In this document: piece after piece, positions 1-5,259 of the stretch
Layout of the letters: each line of letters opens with the position of its first letter
Numbering within the stretch: position 1 is the stretch's first letter
From: JBBTSB01 sp964355775
GTDB lineage: Bacteria; Patescibacteriota; Minisyncoccia; 2-02-FULL-40-12; IGHO2-01-FULL-4-A
Direction of reading: 5' to 3'
Length of the DNA: 6,053 bases
Assembly (NCBI GenBank): GCA_964355775.1
Contig: CAYHEP010000043.1
Location: 1 to 6,053 of the forward strand
Program-made: the position numbers and the translations under genes
The notes under the pieces: generated by a model
What the model was told of the DNA's origin: nothing
The model's database searches: none
The model's input: only the letters and a program-made list of their open reading frames with translations

Positions 1-8
1 ATTGTCAC

Positions 9-770
9 CTACATCGCGAGCCAGCCGCCGTCAACGTAAAATGTTGCTCCGGTTACATAGCTGGATTCTTCGGATGCGAGAAATACCACCATGGCGGAAA
101 CTTCCTCGGGACGTCCCATGCGTTTGAGCGGTACGCCGGAAAGGATAGCGTCAAGTATGGCTTTGGGAATATCTTTTTGCGAAGCCATTGGAGTATCAAT
201 GGCGCCCGGACCGATCACATTTACATTGATCCCCAAAGACGCCCACTCAACCGCGAGCGTTTCGGTCATGCCGATGATCCCGCCTTTTGAAGCGGTATAG
301 TGCACTCCCCCGGCGATACCGACGCCGACACCACCTGATGCGATCGATGCGATGTTGATGATGCGACCCCATTTGTTTTTTGCCATTTCGCGCGCGGCTC
401 GCTGGGCGCACAAAAATTGTCCCTTGAGATTAATGTGGATTGTCTTTTCCCATTCCTCCTCGGTGAGTTCAAGGGCCGGTTTTGGCTGATAAATTCCGGC
501 ATTGTTTACCAAAATATCCATGCGCCCATAGTGCGCAACCGCGTCCGTGAAAACCCGGTCCACTTCACTTGCGTCGGCAACATCGAGCTTGCCGGCGATC
601 GCGTCTCCGCCGTTTGTTTTGATCTCATCAACCACCAATTGGCACTCCGCAAGATCAATATCGGTTACGACGACTTTGGCGCCTTGCCGGGCAAGAGCTA
701 TGGCGTGCGCCTTCCCCATCCCCCGACGAGCGCCTGTTACAAAAGCTACTTTGCCATTGAGTTCAAACAT
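9..770 (-). CDS. Short-chain dehydrogenase/reductase (SDR), FabG/glucose-dehydrogenase-like
   Basis: The 253-residue protein is a complete classical SDR, an NAD(P)-dependent oxidoreductase of the cytoplasm. Visible motifs are the cofactor loop TGARRGMG (residues 12-19), an Asp at 37 after the second strand (suggesting NAD rather than NADP), NNAG (89-92), Asn114, Ser142, and the catalytic pair Tyr158/Lys162 in YTASK. PG (188-189) precedes the IDTPM segment and the C-terminus is the typical YVDGGW. Length fits the ~250-residue family. I start it at ATG 768-770 because MFELNGKVAFVTG is the usual SDR opening; the open frame continues upstream only through the end of the ATPase gene and has no SDR homology there. 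The start lies 29 bases after the ATPase stop, and no clear Shine-Dalgarno is seen. The substrate cannot be told from sequence; 3-oxoacyl-ACP, sugars or other alcohols are all possible. Nothing links it directly to metal handling, so it may be a passenger. Family call is very secure, specific function is not. Confidence 0.93.
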   Translation of the reverse strand: MFELNGKVAFVTGARRGMGKAHAIALARQGAKVVVTDIDLAECQLVVDEIKTNGGDAIAGKLDVADASEVDRVFTDAVAHYGRMDILVNNAGIYQPKPALELTEEEWEKTIHINLKGQFLCAQRAAREMAKNKWGRIINIASIASGGVGVGIAGGVHYTASKGGIIGMTETLAVEWASLGINVNVIGPGAIDTPMASQKDIPKAILDAILSGVPLKRMGRPEEVSAMVVFLASEESSYVTGATFYVDGGWLAM

Positions 771-798
771 GGTAACAAAATTACTGCTATTTGTTTCT

Positions 799-827
799 AT
801 TATAGTACTCTCCTGCGCAGCAGTACA
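799..827 (-). promoter_or_regulatory. Candidate promoter for the SDR gene
   Basis: On the minus strand a perfect -10 box TATAAT lies at 804-799, overlapping the ATPase stop codon, with a poor -35 box TGTACT (3 of 6 matches) 17 bases upstream at 827-822. Transcription would begin near 792, about 20 bases before the SDR start codon. The -10 match is exact but the -35 is weak and the region also encodes the end of the ATPase, so this may be chance. Confidence 0.3.
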
Positions 828-2713
828 GCGTTGATAGCCACAATCACGGTGGAAAGCGACATGAGAATGGCGGCAACTGCCGGCTGGAGGATAATGCCTT
901 TTGATGCCAGCACACCGGCGGCTAGCGGTAAAGCGATGATATTGTATCCGGCGGCCCACCAGAGATTTTGGATCATCTTTGAGTACGTCATGCGGGACAA
1001 CTTGATGATCTTTGCGATGTCGCGCGTATCTGACCGCATGAGAATGATGCCGGCTGACTCGATGGCAACGTTCGTGCCCGCTCCAATCGCAATCCCAACA
1101 TCGGCTTGCGTGAGAGCGGGCGCATCGTTGATACCATCGCCAACAAAAGCGACGCGTTTGTATTTTTTCACAATCTCCGCCTTTTGACCGGGCATGACGC
1201 GGGCGTGGTATTCATCGATGCCAAGCTCTTGCGCGACTTGTTCGGCGACTTCTTCCGAATCTCCCGTTACCATGACGGACTTTAATCCCATCGCTTTGAG
1301 GTTCACTATCGCCTCTTTTGCTTCAGGACGGACTTTATCGGCGACACTGATCGTACCCAACTTTATCCCTTCTGCCTCCACTACTATGTCCGCTCCTCCA
1401 CGGTGTCCTACAAATATTTTCTTCCCATTTACTTCTGCTTCTCCGCCCACACCGGGAATACGCCTGAAATTTTTTGCATCTGAAATAACGAGTCCGCGCT
1501 TTTTGGCTTCGGCGACTATGCCAAGTGCAATCGGATGTTCTGAATGCGCATCCACGGAAGCGGCAAGTGCAAGAGTTTCATCAGAGGAAAATGATGTCAC
1601 GCCAAATGCTCCTTCGGTGAGCGTCCCAGTCTTGTCAAAGAGAACCACTTCGATGTTGCGTGCGGCTTCCAGTGCGAGGCGTTGCTTCACTAAGAAACCA
1701 TTTCGTGCCGCCATTGTCGTTGAAATGGAAGCCACCAACGGAACCGCAAGTCCCAGTGCGTGCGGACATGCGATGACCAGCACCGCCACAAGACGCTCAA
1801 AAGCCGTGCCGATACCGGAAGACAGATACCATACTACAAACGTGATCGCCCCTGCTCCCAGTGCAACAAATGTAAGATAGAGCGCCGCGCGATCAGACAA
1901 CATCTGCAGACGTGATTTGCTTGCTTGCGCCTCGCGAACCAAACGCATGACACCGGCTAAAAACGTCTTCTCGCCGACTTTCGTGACGCGCATTTTGAAC
2001 GAGCCATCGCCATTTGTTGATCCGGCAATGACTTCAGATCCGGCTTTTTTCGGAACCGGCATTGACTCCCCCGTGATAATGGATTCATTGATTTCCGATT
2101 GCCCCTCGATCACTATTCCGTCGGCAGGCACTCTGCCACCGGGCTTGACCATCACGATGTCTCCTTCGTTTACCTTTTCATCGGGCAACAGTTTTGAAAG
2201 TTCCTTGAGAGCACCCTGCGCCCCCGAGACCGCACGCATTTCTATCCAGTGACCGAGCAGCATGATCGTGATAAGTGTCGTCAGCTCCCAATACAAAGCC
2301 ACTGTGCCCTCCGTAGCCTTGGCGAAGGAGGGTGCCAACCTAAATATCGTTACATAGACGCTATAGCTATACGCCGCAATAATCGCCATCGCGATTAGTG
2401 TCATCATACCCGGCAATCGAGCGCGAATCTCGCGCCATGCGCTTGCCAAAAACACCCAACCACCATACCAAAACACGATTGATCCCAGTACAAACCCCAA
2501 ATTCATCTGATCTCTCCAAACCACCACCGGAATCGTCAGCGCTAAACTGATCCAAAATTTGTTTAAAAAATTGGAATTTTCGTGCTTGTAATTTGTTTCG
2601 GATTTCGGATTTCGTGCTTCGGATTTGTCTCTAACGAGACTCATGCCACATTCCGGGCACATTCCCGGCTGGTCTTGCTTTATATTCGGATGCATCGGAC
2701 AGATATAGATCAT
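800..2713 (-). CDS. copB: CopB-type (P1B-3) copper-translocating P-type ATPase with N-terminal heavy-metal-binding domain
   Basis: This 637-residue protein is a complete P1B ATPase that uses ATP to move a heavy metal, most likely copper, across the cytoplasmic membrane. Residues 3-25 form a heavy-metal-binding domain with CPMHP (5-9) and CPEC (19-22). Eight membrane helices are visible near 51-66, 72-93, 103-124, 140-159, 277-297, 308-327, 585-602 and 609-632. The actuator motif TGES is at 214-217, the membrane metal site CPH at 316-318, the phosphorylated Asp360 in DKTGT, the SEHP motif at 391-394, TGD at 483-485 and GDGINDAP at 525-532. CPH, rather than CPC, marks the CopB/P1B-3 class (Cu+/Cu2+ export). 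Its ATG overlaps the TGA of the nucleotidyltransferase gene (ATGA), implying translational coupling. Two oddities are in-frame repeat DNA: residues ~127-137 (APSFAKATEGT, a palindromic element between helices 3 and 4) and residues ~30-42 (a heptamer array in the linker after the metal domain). The metal could be another soft cation, but copper is the best reading. Confidence 0.95.
   Translation of the reverse strand: MIYICPMHPNIKQDQPGMCPECGMSLVRDKSEARNPKSETNYKHENSNFLNKFWISLALTIPVVVWRDQMNLGFVLGSIVFWYGGWVFLASAWREIRARLPGMMTLIAMAIIAAYSYSVYVTIFRLAPSFAKATEGTVALYWELTTLITIMLLGHWIEMRAVSGAQGALKELSKLLPDEKVNEGDIVMVKPGGRVPADGIVIEGQSEINESIITGESMPVPKKAGSEVIAGSTNGDGSFKMRVTKVGEKTFLAGVMRLVREAQASKSRLQMLSDRAALYLTFVALGAGAITFVVWYLSSGIGTAFERLVAVLVIACPHALGLAVPLVASISTTMAARNGFLVKQRLALEAARNIEVVLFDKTGTLTEGAFGVTSFSSDETLALAASVDAHSEHPIALGIVAEAKKRGLVISDAKNFRRIPGVGGEAEVNGKKIFVGHRGGADIVVEAEGIKLGTISVADKVRPEAKEAIVNLKAMGLKSVMVTGDSEEVAEQVAQELGIDEYHARVMPGQKAEIVKKYKRVAFVGDGINDAPALTQADVGIAIGAGTNVAIESAGIILMRSDTRDIAKIIKLSRMTYSKMIQNLWWAAGYNIIALPLAAGVLASKGIILQPAVAAILMSLSTVIVAINAVLLRRRVL
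2307..2332. repeat. 26-bp palindromic element inserted in frame in the copper ATPase gene
   Basis: The arms ccctcc (2307-2312) and ggaggg (2327-2332) are perfectly complementary, as are the inner gcc/ggc around a TT loop; 10 of 12 positions of the full arms pair. On the coding strand it gives PSFAKATEG within APSFAKATEGT (residues 127-137). It falls in the short loop between membrane helices 3 and 4, where P1B-3 ATPases need no such segment. I recall the SFAKATEG peptide as recurring in unrelated predicted proteins of Patescibacteria metagenome bins, as expected for a dispersed palindromic element tolerated inside genes, like Rickettsia palindromic elements. That recall is not checked here. 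Confidence 0.7.
2597..2624. repeat. Heptamer direct repeat (ttcggat-type) in the metal-domain linker
   Basis: Four tandem 7-base units on the plus strand follow the pattern ttcggat (units 1, 2 and 4 exact; unit 3 is ttcgtgc). Looser relatives run further left, including ttcgtgc at 2579-2585. On the coding strand this yields the charged linker KSEARNPKSETN between the heavy-metal-binding domain and the first membrane helix. Since 7 is not a multiple of 3, the array reads through all three phases. Arrays of this sort, coding RNPKSE/FGFRI-type peptides, recur in many metagenomic bacterial genomes (my recall), so this is probably a dispersed repeat and not a conserved protein part. Confidence 0.6.
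2669..2713 (-). repeat. Direct repeat, copy A: functional start of the copper ATPase gene
   Basis: The first 45 bases of the ATPase gene match positions 3985-4029 in the same orientation at 34 of 45 positions (about 76%), with no gaps and a shared identical run of 13 bases, ATGCATCCGAATA. In both copies the ATG overlaps the preceding gene's TGA as ATGA, and both are preceded by an A-rich stretch. The pair flanks the AbiE-like genes. Confidence 0.7.
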
Positions 2714-3315
2714 AGTATTTTTATTTTTTTCTTCAATCTGGCTATGTATTGTTCGTTCAAATCAAGCTCAAGCACACGGTGCGTACGCTGCAAGAGCGCT
2801 CGAAATTCTTTATCATGCACTGAAAACTGGAATTCTTCGACCAGTTGCGCGTAGGTATCCCAATCGCATTCCGGGGAAAATGCCAAACTCAATATATCCA
2901 GCTCGTCCTTGCGCCCCTTCGCGCTCCCCCGCCTTTCGAGCCAGGCGTGCAATTTCAGAAGCAGAAGCATCTCTAATGGCGGAATCATGAATGCTTCTCG
3001 CGCTTTTGCGCGCTTGAAAATTGTTTCAGCTGACACGCCAAGATCGGAATAGTGCGCCACGTAGATATCAATATCGAATTCACCGGTCTTGATTTCATAT
3101 TTTTTCAAACGATCGTTCTTGCGCACATCGTATGTTTCTCCGAGCTTTCCCAATTCCTCGTACTCCACCACAATATCAATGTCCTTTGACTTGAGCGATC
3201 GTGTATACAAAAATACCGCCCAGCCGCCGATGAGAACGAAACGATACCGACCTCGCAATGTCTGGAGAAATTTGAAACTTTTTTCAGTAATAATGTCGTG
3301 ATAAAATTCCGGCAT
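2710..3315 (-). CDS. AbiEii-like nucleotidyltransferase (putative toxin of a type IV-like TA pair)
   Basis: The 201-residue protein shows the nucleotidyltransferase fold signature: GGW at 30-32, then KDIDI with metal-binding Asp45 and Asp47, and a third acidic strand FDIDIYV with Asp81/Asp83. Downstream, residues 111-142 carry PPLEMLLLLKLHAW and RKDELDIL, the Lys and Asp positions typical of the AbiEii/AbiGii helical part. Family members transfer nucleotides to RNA or protein targets; in AbiE systems this protein is the growth-inhibiting toxin. The pattern of the N-terminal third reminds me of archaeal (Thermococcales/DPANN) relatives more than of streptococcal AbiEii. It starts 4 bases after the regulator's stop and its TGA overlaps the ATPase's ATG, so toxin and metal ATPase should be made from one message. 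A housekeeping nucleotidyltransferase of another minimal type cannot be excluded, but the paired wHTH gene favours AbiE-like. Active-site residues appear intact. Confidence 0.75.
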   Translation of the reverse strand: MPEFYHDIITEKSFKFLQTLRGRYRFVLIGGWAVFLYTRSLKSKDIDIVVEYEELGKLGETYDVRKNDRLKKYEIKTGEFDIDIYVAHYSDLGVSAETIFKRAKAREAFMIPPLEMLLLLKLHAWLERRGSAKGRKDELDILSLAFSPECDWDTYAQLVEEFQFSVHDKEFRALLQRTHRVLELDLNEQYIARLKKKIKIL

Positions 3316-3319
3316 AGGT

Positions 3320-3898
3320 TCAGGCGAATAATTTTTGTTTAAGGGCGTTCAAAAAATCGCGGGCATACCATTCTTTGGCGTTCCATAGGTCGGCAAAGGT
3401 TTGAACATCTGGCGTAACCGAGCCAAAATCGCGCAAGCGCGGATCGCCTTTGAGAACAATGACATTGACGTATCCCTCTTGTGGTGGAAATCGTTTCTTC
3501 ATCTCTTCATCATCGGCATATACATATACTCTGTCATAGTCTGCCGGTGCATCATCGTATTTCAATCGGTATGCACTATAGCACGTGAAAATTGCCTCCT
3601 GTGGCATCATGCCCTCGATCTCTCGCGCCGATAGATCAGCATGCGTTGTATAAAGAGTTTCTTTTTCAAGACTTCTCTGCGTTGCCCAGAGGTAGAGAAA
3701 TTTTTCCGCGTTGACCACAGCAAAATTCCTGCCTTCAACCCGAATGGCCCCGGACTGCCGCGGAAGTTTCAAGGCATTAAAGACAGTGCTCAAAGAAATC
3801 CCAAACCTTTGGGCAAGGTCTTTTTGAGTAAACGTCGTGATTTTTTTGTCTATCACCTGGTGTAAAATTTCACGCCAGAGCATCTCTTTTTTGGTCAT
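3320..3898 (-). CDS. AbiEi-like winged-helix regulator (putative antitoxin)
   Basis: This 192-residue protein opens with a winged helix-turn-helix (about residues 5-62): helices around 5-18 and 24-33, a recognition helix with ISLSTVFNALKL (34-45), and a wing with GAIRVEGRNFAVV (50-62). The remainder is an alpha/beta domain ending in DVQTFADLW followed by EWYARDFLNAL (residues ~163-187), a C-terminal pattern I associate with AbiEi-type proteins. AbiEi antitoxins neutralise the paired nucleotidyltransferase and repress their own operon by binding inverted repeats; an inverted repeat sits just upstream here (3909-3959). The start ATG at 3896-3898 gives the best N-terminus, with no Shine-Dalgarno visible. 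The nucleotidyltransferase gene follows after 4 bases. Given the setting, a role as regulator of the downstream copper ATPase is possible but is inference. DNA binding is well supported; the antitoxin role rests on context. Confidence 0.72.
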   Translation of the reverse strand: MTKKEMLWREILHQVIDKKITTFTQKDLAQRFGISLSTVFNALKLPRQSGAIRVEGRNFAVVNAEKFLYLWATQRSLEKETLYTTHADLSAREIEGMMPQEAIFTCYSAYRLKYDDAPADYDRVYVYADDEEMKKRFPPQEGYVNVIVLKGDPRLRDFGSVTPDVQTFADLWNAKEWYARDFLNALKQKLFA

Positions 3899-3908
3899 AT
3901 TTTGCTAT

Positions 3909-3959
3909 GTTTCGATTTTATACTATCATAATATGCTTCTTTTCTATCCTAGTCGAAAC
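3909..3959. promoter_or_regulatory. Candidate operator: inverted repeat GTTTCGA/TCGAAAC around the promoter
   Basis: On the plus strand gtttcga (3909-3915) and tcgaaac (3953-3959) form perfect 7-base inverted arms separated by 37 bases. One arm lies within the -35/-10 spacer, the other in the leader just before the regulator start codon. Two ctatc copies lie between them (3923-3927 and 3944-3948). AbiEi proteins are known to repress through inverted repeats upstream of their operons, which makes this a natural candidate site, but 7-base arms at this spacing may arise by chance. Confidence 0.4.
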
Positions 3960-3974
3960 TCATGTATTTGTCAA
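3946..3974 (-). promoter_or_regulatory. Sigma70-type promoter for the AbiE-like genes and copper ATPase
   Basis: On the minus strand a perfect TTGACA (3974-3969) is followed after exactly 17 bases by TAGGAT (3951-3946), 4 of 6 to TATAAT. Transcription would start near 3939, giving a leader of about 40 bases before the ATG at 3898. The -35 box lies inside the decayed metal-domain copy. This is the only well-formed promoter I see between the window's right edge and the ATPase, so it probably also serves copB. Confidence 0.55.
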
Positions 3975-4029
3975 TATTCCCCATCTTATCTTGTCTACTA
4001 TTCGGATGCATGGGACAGGTGTATGTCAT
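3949..4029 (-). pseudogene. Decayed 5' remnant of a heavy-metal-binding-domain gene (direct repeat, copy B)
   Basis: Reading from an ATG at 4029-4027 gives 26 codons to a TAG at 3951-3949. The first half, MTYTCPMHPNSRQDK, is a clear heavy-metal-binding-domain start of the kind found at the N-terminus of copper P-type ATPases: 10 of its 15 residues equal the CopB start downstream, and RQDK is closer to the family consensus than the CopB copy is. The second half has lost both Cys of the expected CPxC and ends soon after the residual MSF that aligns with CopB MSL. Its ATG overlaps the TGA of the Bro-N gene as ATGA, exactly as CopB's ATG overlaps the nucleotidyltransferase TGA. I read it as the left-over start of an ATPase gene that once followed the Bro-N gene directly. 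It could still be translated as a tiny peptide with CPMHP, but without the second Cys pair metal binding would be poor. Confidence 0.75.
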
Positions 4030-4859
4030 GGTAGTTTTTTATGTTCGGGGACTTTTAGGTAATTCTTCTTTGAAACCACGCTTCGGCCGATTTCTTTTTC
4101 AACTTTTCGTCTGGCAACGCCGGCAACATTTCCGCCACGCTTTGCAATATTTTTGTTTTTCTGAAATGTATCGGGAATTTCCTTTTGCGATATTTCCGTG
4201 GTGGCAGTTTCGGCCAGCATGTTCAATACAAGCTCCAGATTGGACATATTATCTCGCAAGCTTTCTTTTTTCAAGCCCTTGAGATTTTTGTACTGCTTTG
4301 TCGTCAGTCCAGCCCATGCTTTGGATATCTCATCGGTGAGGATGGCAAACTCAATGCCTTCCTTCGCGCCACGCTTCTCCCATTCGTCCGTAAGCGCCTT
4401 GCGGATTTCAATACTCTTGAGTCGTTGATTGACCCATTCCGGAGTATATCCTTTTTTCAAATACGTCTTGAGCGCCCGATTGATGGCAAGTTCCGGATCG
4501 GCGGTTTCCTCAAGCCGTTCGTAACCCACACGAGCAAGCCAGAGTTTGAATGGTTCAGCGTTTGGTGAAGGAATAGATTGGACAAGCCGAAGCATGGTCT
4601 CGGTATCCGCGGCGTCAGTCAGGCGCAATTTGCCGTCTGGAGCAAGCATTTTCAAACCGTGACATTTTGTCACGGTTTCATTTCCGCCCTCTTTCAGTAG
4701 TCTTTCCTTCAGTTTTCTCCAATAAGCCACCGGATCAACACTGTTGGTGAGAACCCCTATCACGTCAGAAACCGAAAAATACCAAAGCTCTTTCTCCCCA
4801 TCCCAATGACGACGGATTTGCTGTCCCTCAAACAATGCGATTTTGAGTAGTTTTTTCAT
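4026..4859 (-). CDS. Bro-N domain protein (phage antirepressor/DinD-like)
   Basis: The ~277-residue protein has an N-terminal Bro-N domain (about residues 8-117 counted from the GTG noted below), with IRRHWD, WYFSVSDVIGVLT, a YWRKLK segment and the LRLTDAADTETMLRLVQSIPS stretch. A conserved C-terminal part follows (about 120-265) with DPELAINRALKTYLKKGY, LTDEWEKRG and the glycine-rich AKRGGNVAGVARRKVE. Bro-N proteins bind DNA and occur as phage antirepressors and in DinD-type DNA-damage proteins; chromosomal versions with this C-terminus are common in small-genome uncultured bacteria (recall) and their role is unknown. I prefer ATG 4857-4859; a GTG at 4863-4865, two codons upstream, is the alternative. 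Neither has a Shine-Dalgarno. The gene begins 16 bases after the HXXEE gene and its TGA overlaps the dead metal-domain start. No phage genes surround it, so it is not part of a visible prophage. An internal perfect hairpin lies at 4654-4678. Confidence 0.85.
   Translation of the reverse strand: MKKLLKIALFEGQQIRRHWDGEKELWYFSVSDVIGVLTNSVDPVAYWRKLKERLLKEGGNETVTKCHGLKMLAPDGKLRLTDAADTETMLRLVQSIPSPNAEPFKLWLARVGYERLEETADPELAINRALKTYLKKGYTPEWVNQRLKSIEIRKALTDEWEKRGAKEGIEFAILTDEISKAWAGLTTKQYKNLKGLKKESLRDNMSNLELVLNMLAETATTEISQKEIPDTFQKNKNIAKRGGNVAGVARRKVEKEIGRSVVSKKNYLKVPEHKKLP
4654..4678. repeat. Perfect 11-bp hairpin/dyad inside the Bro-N gene
   Basis: aaaccgtgaca (4654-4664) and tgtcacggttt (4668-4678) are exact complements around a ttt loop. 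The segment encodes TVTKCHGLK. There is no T-run after it on the coding strand, so it is not a simple terminator. It could be an operator-like dyad (core GTGACA/TGTCAC), an RNA hairpin, or chance. Confidence 0.6.
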
Positions 4860-4875
4860 GATCACTATATTACTA

Positions 4876-5259
4876 CTAATTTATTCTCTTTCTTAACAAT
4901 TCTCTCCAATATATCACGCCAAACACCACCAAAGGAATGGCTGTCCAAAAGCCGGGAGCGTATCCGCCAGTCAATGTTTCCCAAAGGTGATGAACTTCGA
5001 CAACGAAAACAATGCCAAGGATTACATACCAAACCTTATTCACGGGGCGAGCAAGCAACAACCACAACAGGAATGCATACAACAGTATTTGAACCGTCCA
5101 ATACGCGCTCAATCGAGAAACATCAAACACATTCGCCAACCATCCGATCGAAGCATCGGTTTCGATGAAATTAAAATAATACTCCTCAAGCGTGTGAAGA
5201 AGGAAAAAAAATACAGAAATCAACGTTATTTTTTGGATTCTATTCATTGCTATTTCCAT
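4876..5259 (-). CDS. HXXEE-motif integral membrane protein
   Basis: This 127-residue protein has about four membrane helices (near 9-28, 50-70, 73-90 and 103-118). The first contains H22-x-x-E25-E26, the motif that names the HXXEE family (Pfam family of unknown function). A second His/Glu cluster, HHLWE (90-94), and the following YAPGFWTA (100-107) also match the family pattern. His and Glu placed within membrane helices suggest metal or proton binding, but no function is established. Its ATG at 5257-5259 overlaps the end of the DUF305 gene by 10 bases, with a weak AGAGGA 11 bases upstream; an alternative ATG at 5245-5247 starts 2 bases after the DUF305 stop. Either way the two are translationally linked, hinting at joint action in the envelope. 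Sitting among a copper-type ATPase and DUF305 protein, a metal-related role is reasonable inference. Confidence 0.75.
   Translation of the reverse strand: MEIAMNRIQKITLISVFFFLLHTLEEYYFNFIETDASIGWLANVFDVSRLSAYWTVQILLYAFLLWLLLARPVNKVWYVILGIVFVVEVHHLWETLTGGYAPGFWTAIPLVVFGVIYWRELLRKRIN

Noticed and set aside
771..959. N-terminal extension of the SDR to position 959
   Set aside because: The extra 63 residues would be encoded inside the ATPase C-terminus in another frame and do not resemble SDRs; the standard SDR start MFELNGK fits at 770.
417..1187. Long plus-strand open frame of 256 codons across the SDR and ATPase ends
   Set aside because: It lies opposite two genes with complete family motifs, spans their junction, and its translation shows no recognisable domain; it is a shadow frame. 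The 1194-1880 plus-strand frame is rejected for the same reason.
2380..2397. Short hairpin taatcgc/gcgatta with a 4-base loop
   Set aside because: A 7-bp stem inside a sequence coding a conserved Ala/Ile-rich membrane helix is readily explained by codon content; no supporting context.
2710..4029. Alternative code with TGA as glycine (as in Absconditabacteria/Gracilibacteria)
   Set aside because: TGA ends the regulator, nucleotidyltransferase and Bro-N genes at the places expected from their families, so TGA acts as stop here.
2710..4029. Insertion sequence or integron cassette origin for the AbiE-like block
   Set aside because: No transposase or integrase, no terminal inverted repeats and no attC-like structure are visible; the flanking similarity is coding homology of gene starts, not a target-site duplication.
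3837..4282. Plus-strand frames over the regulator/Bro-N junction
   Set aside because: Their translations are low-complexity and lack any motif, and they cover the remnant, promoter and Bro-N 3' end, which are better explained on the minus strand.
4866..4900. Possible promoter before the Bro-N gene (TAATAT with TTAAGA or TTGTTA upstream)
   Set aside because: Boxes are weak and spacing is off (18-21 bases); the A/T-rich 16-base gap makes such matches likely by chance.
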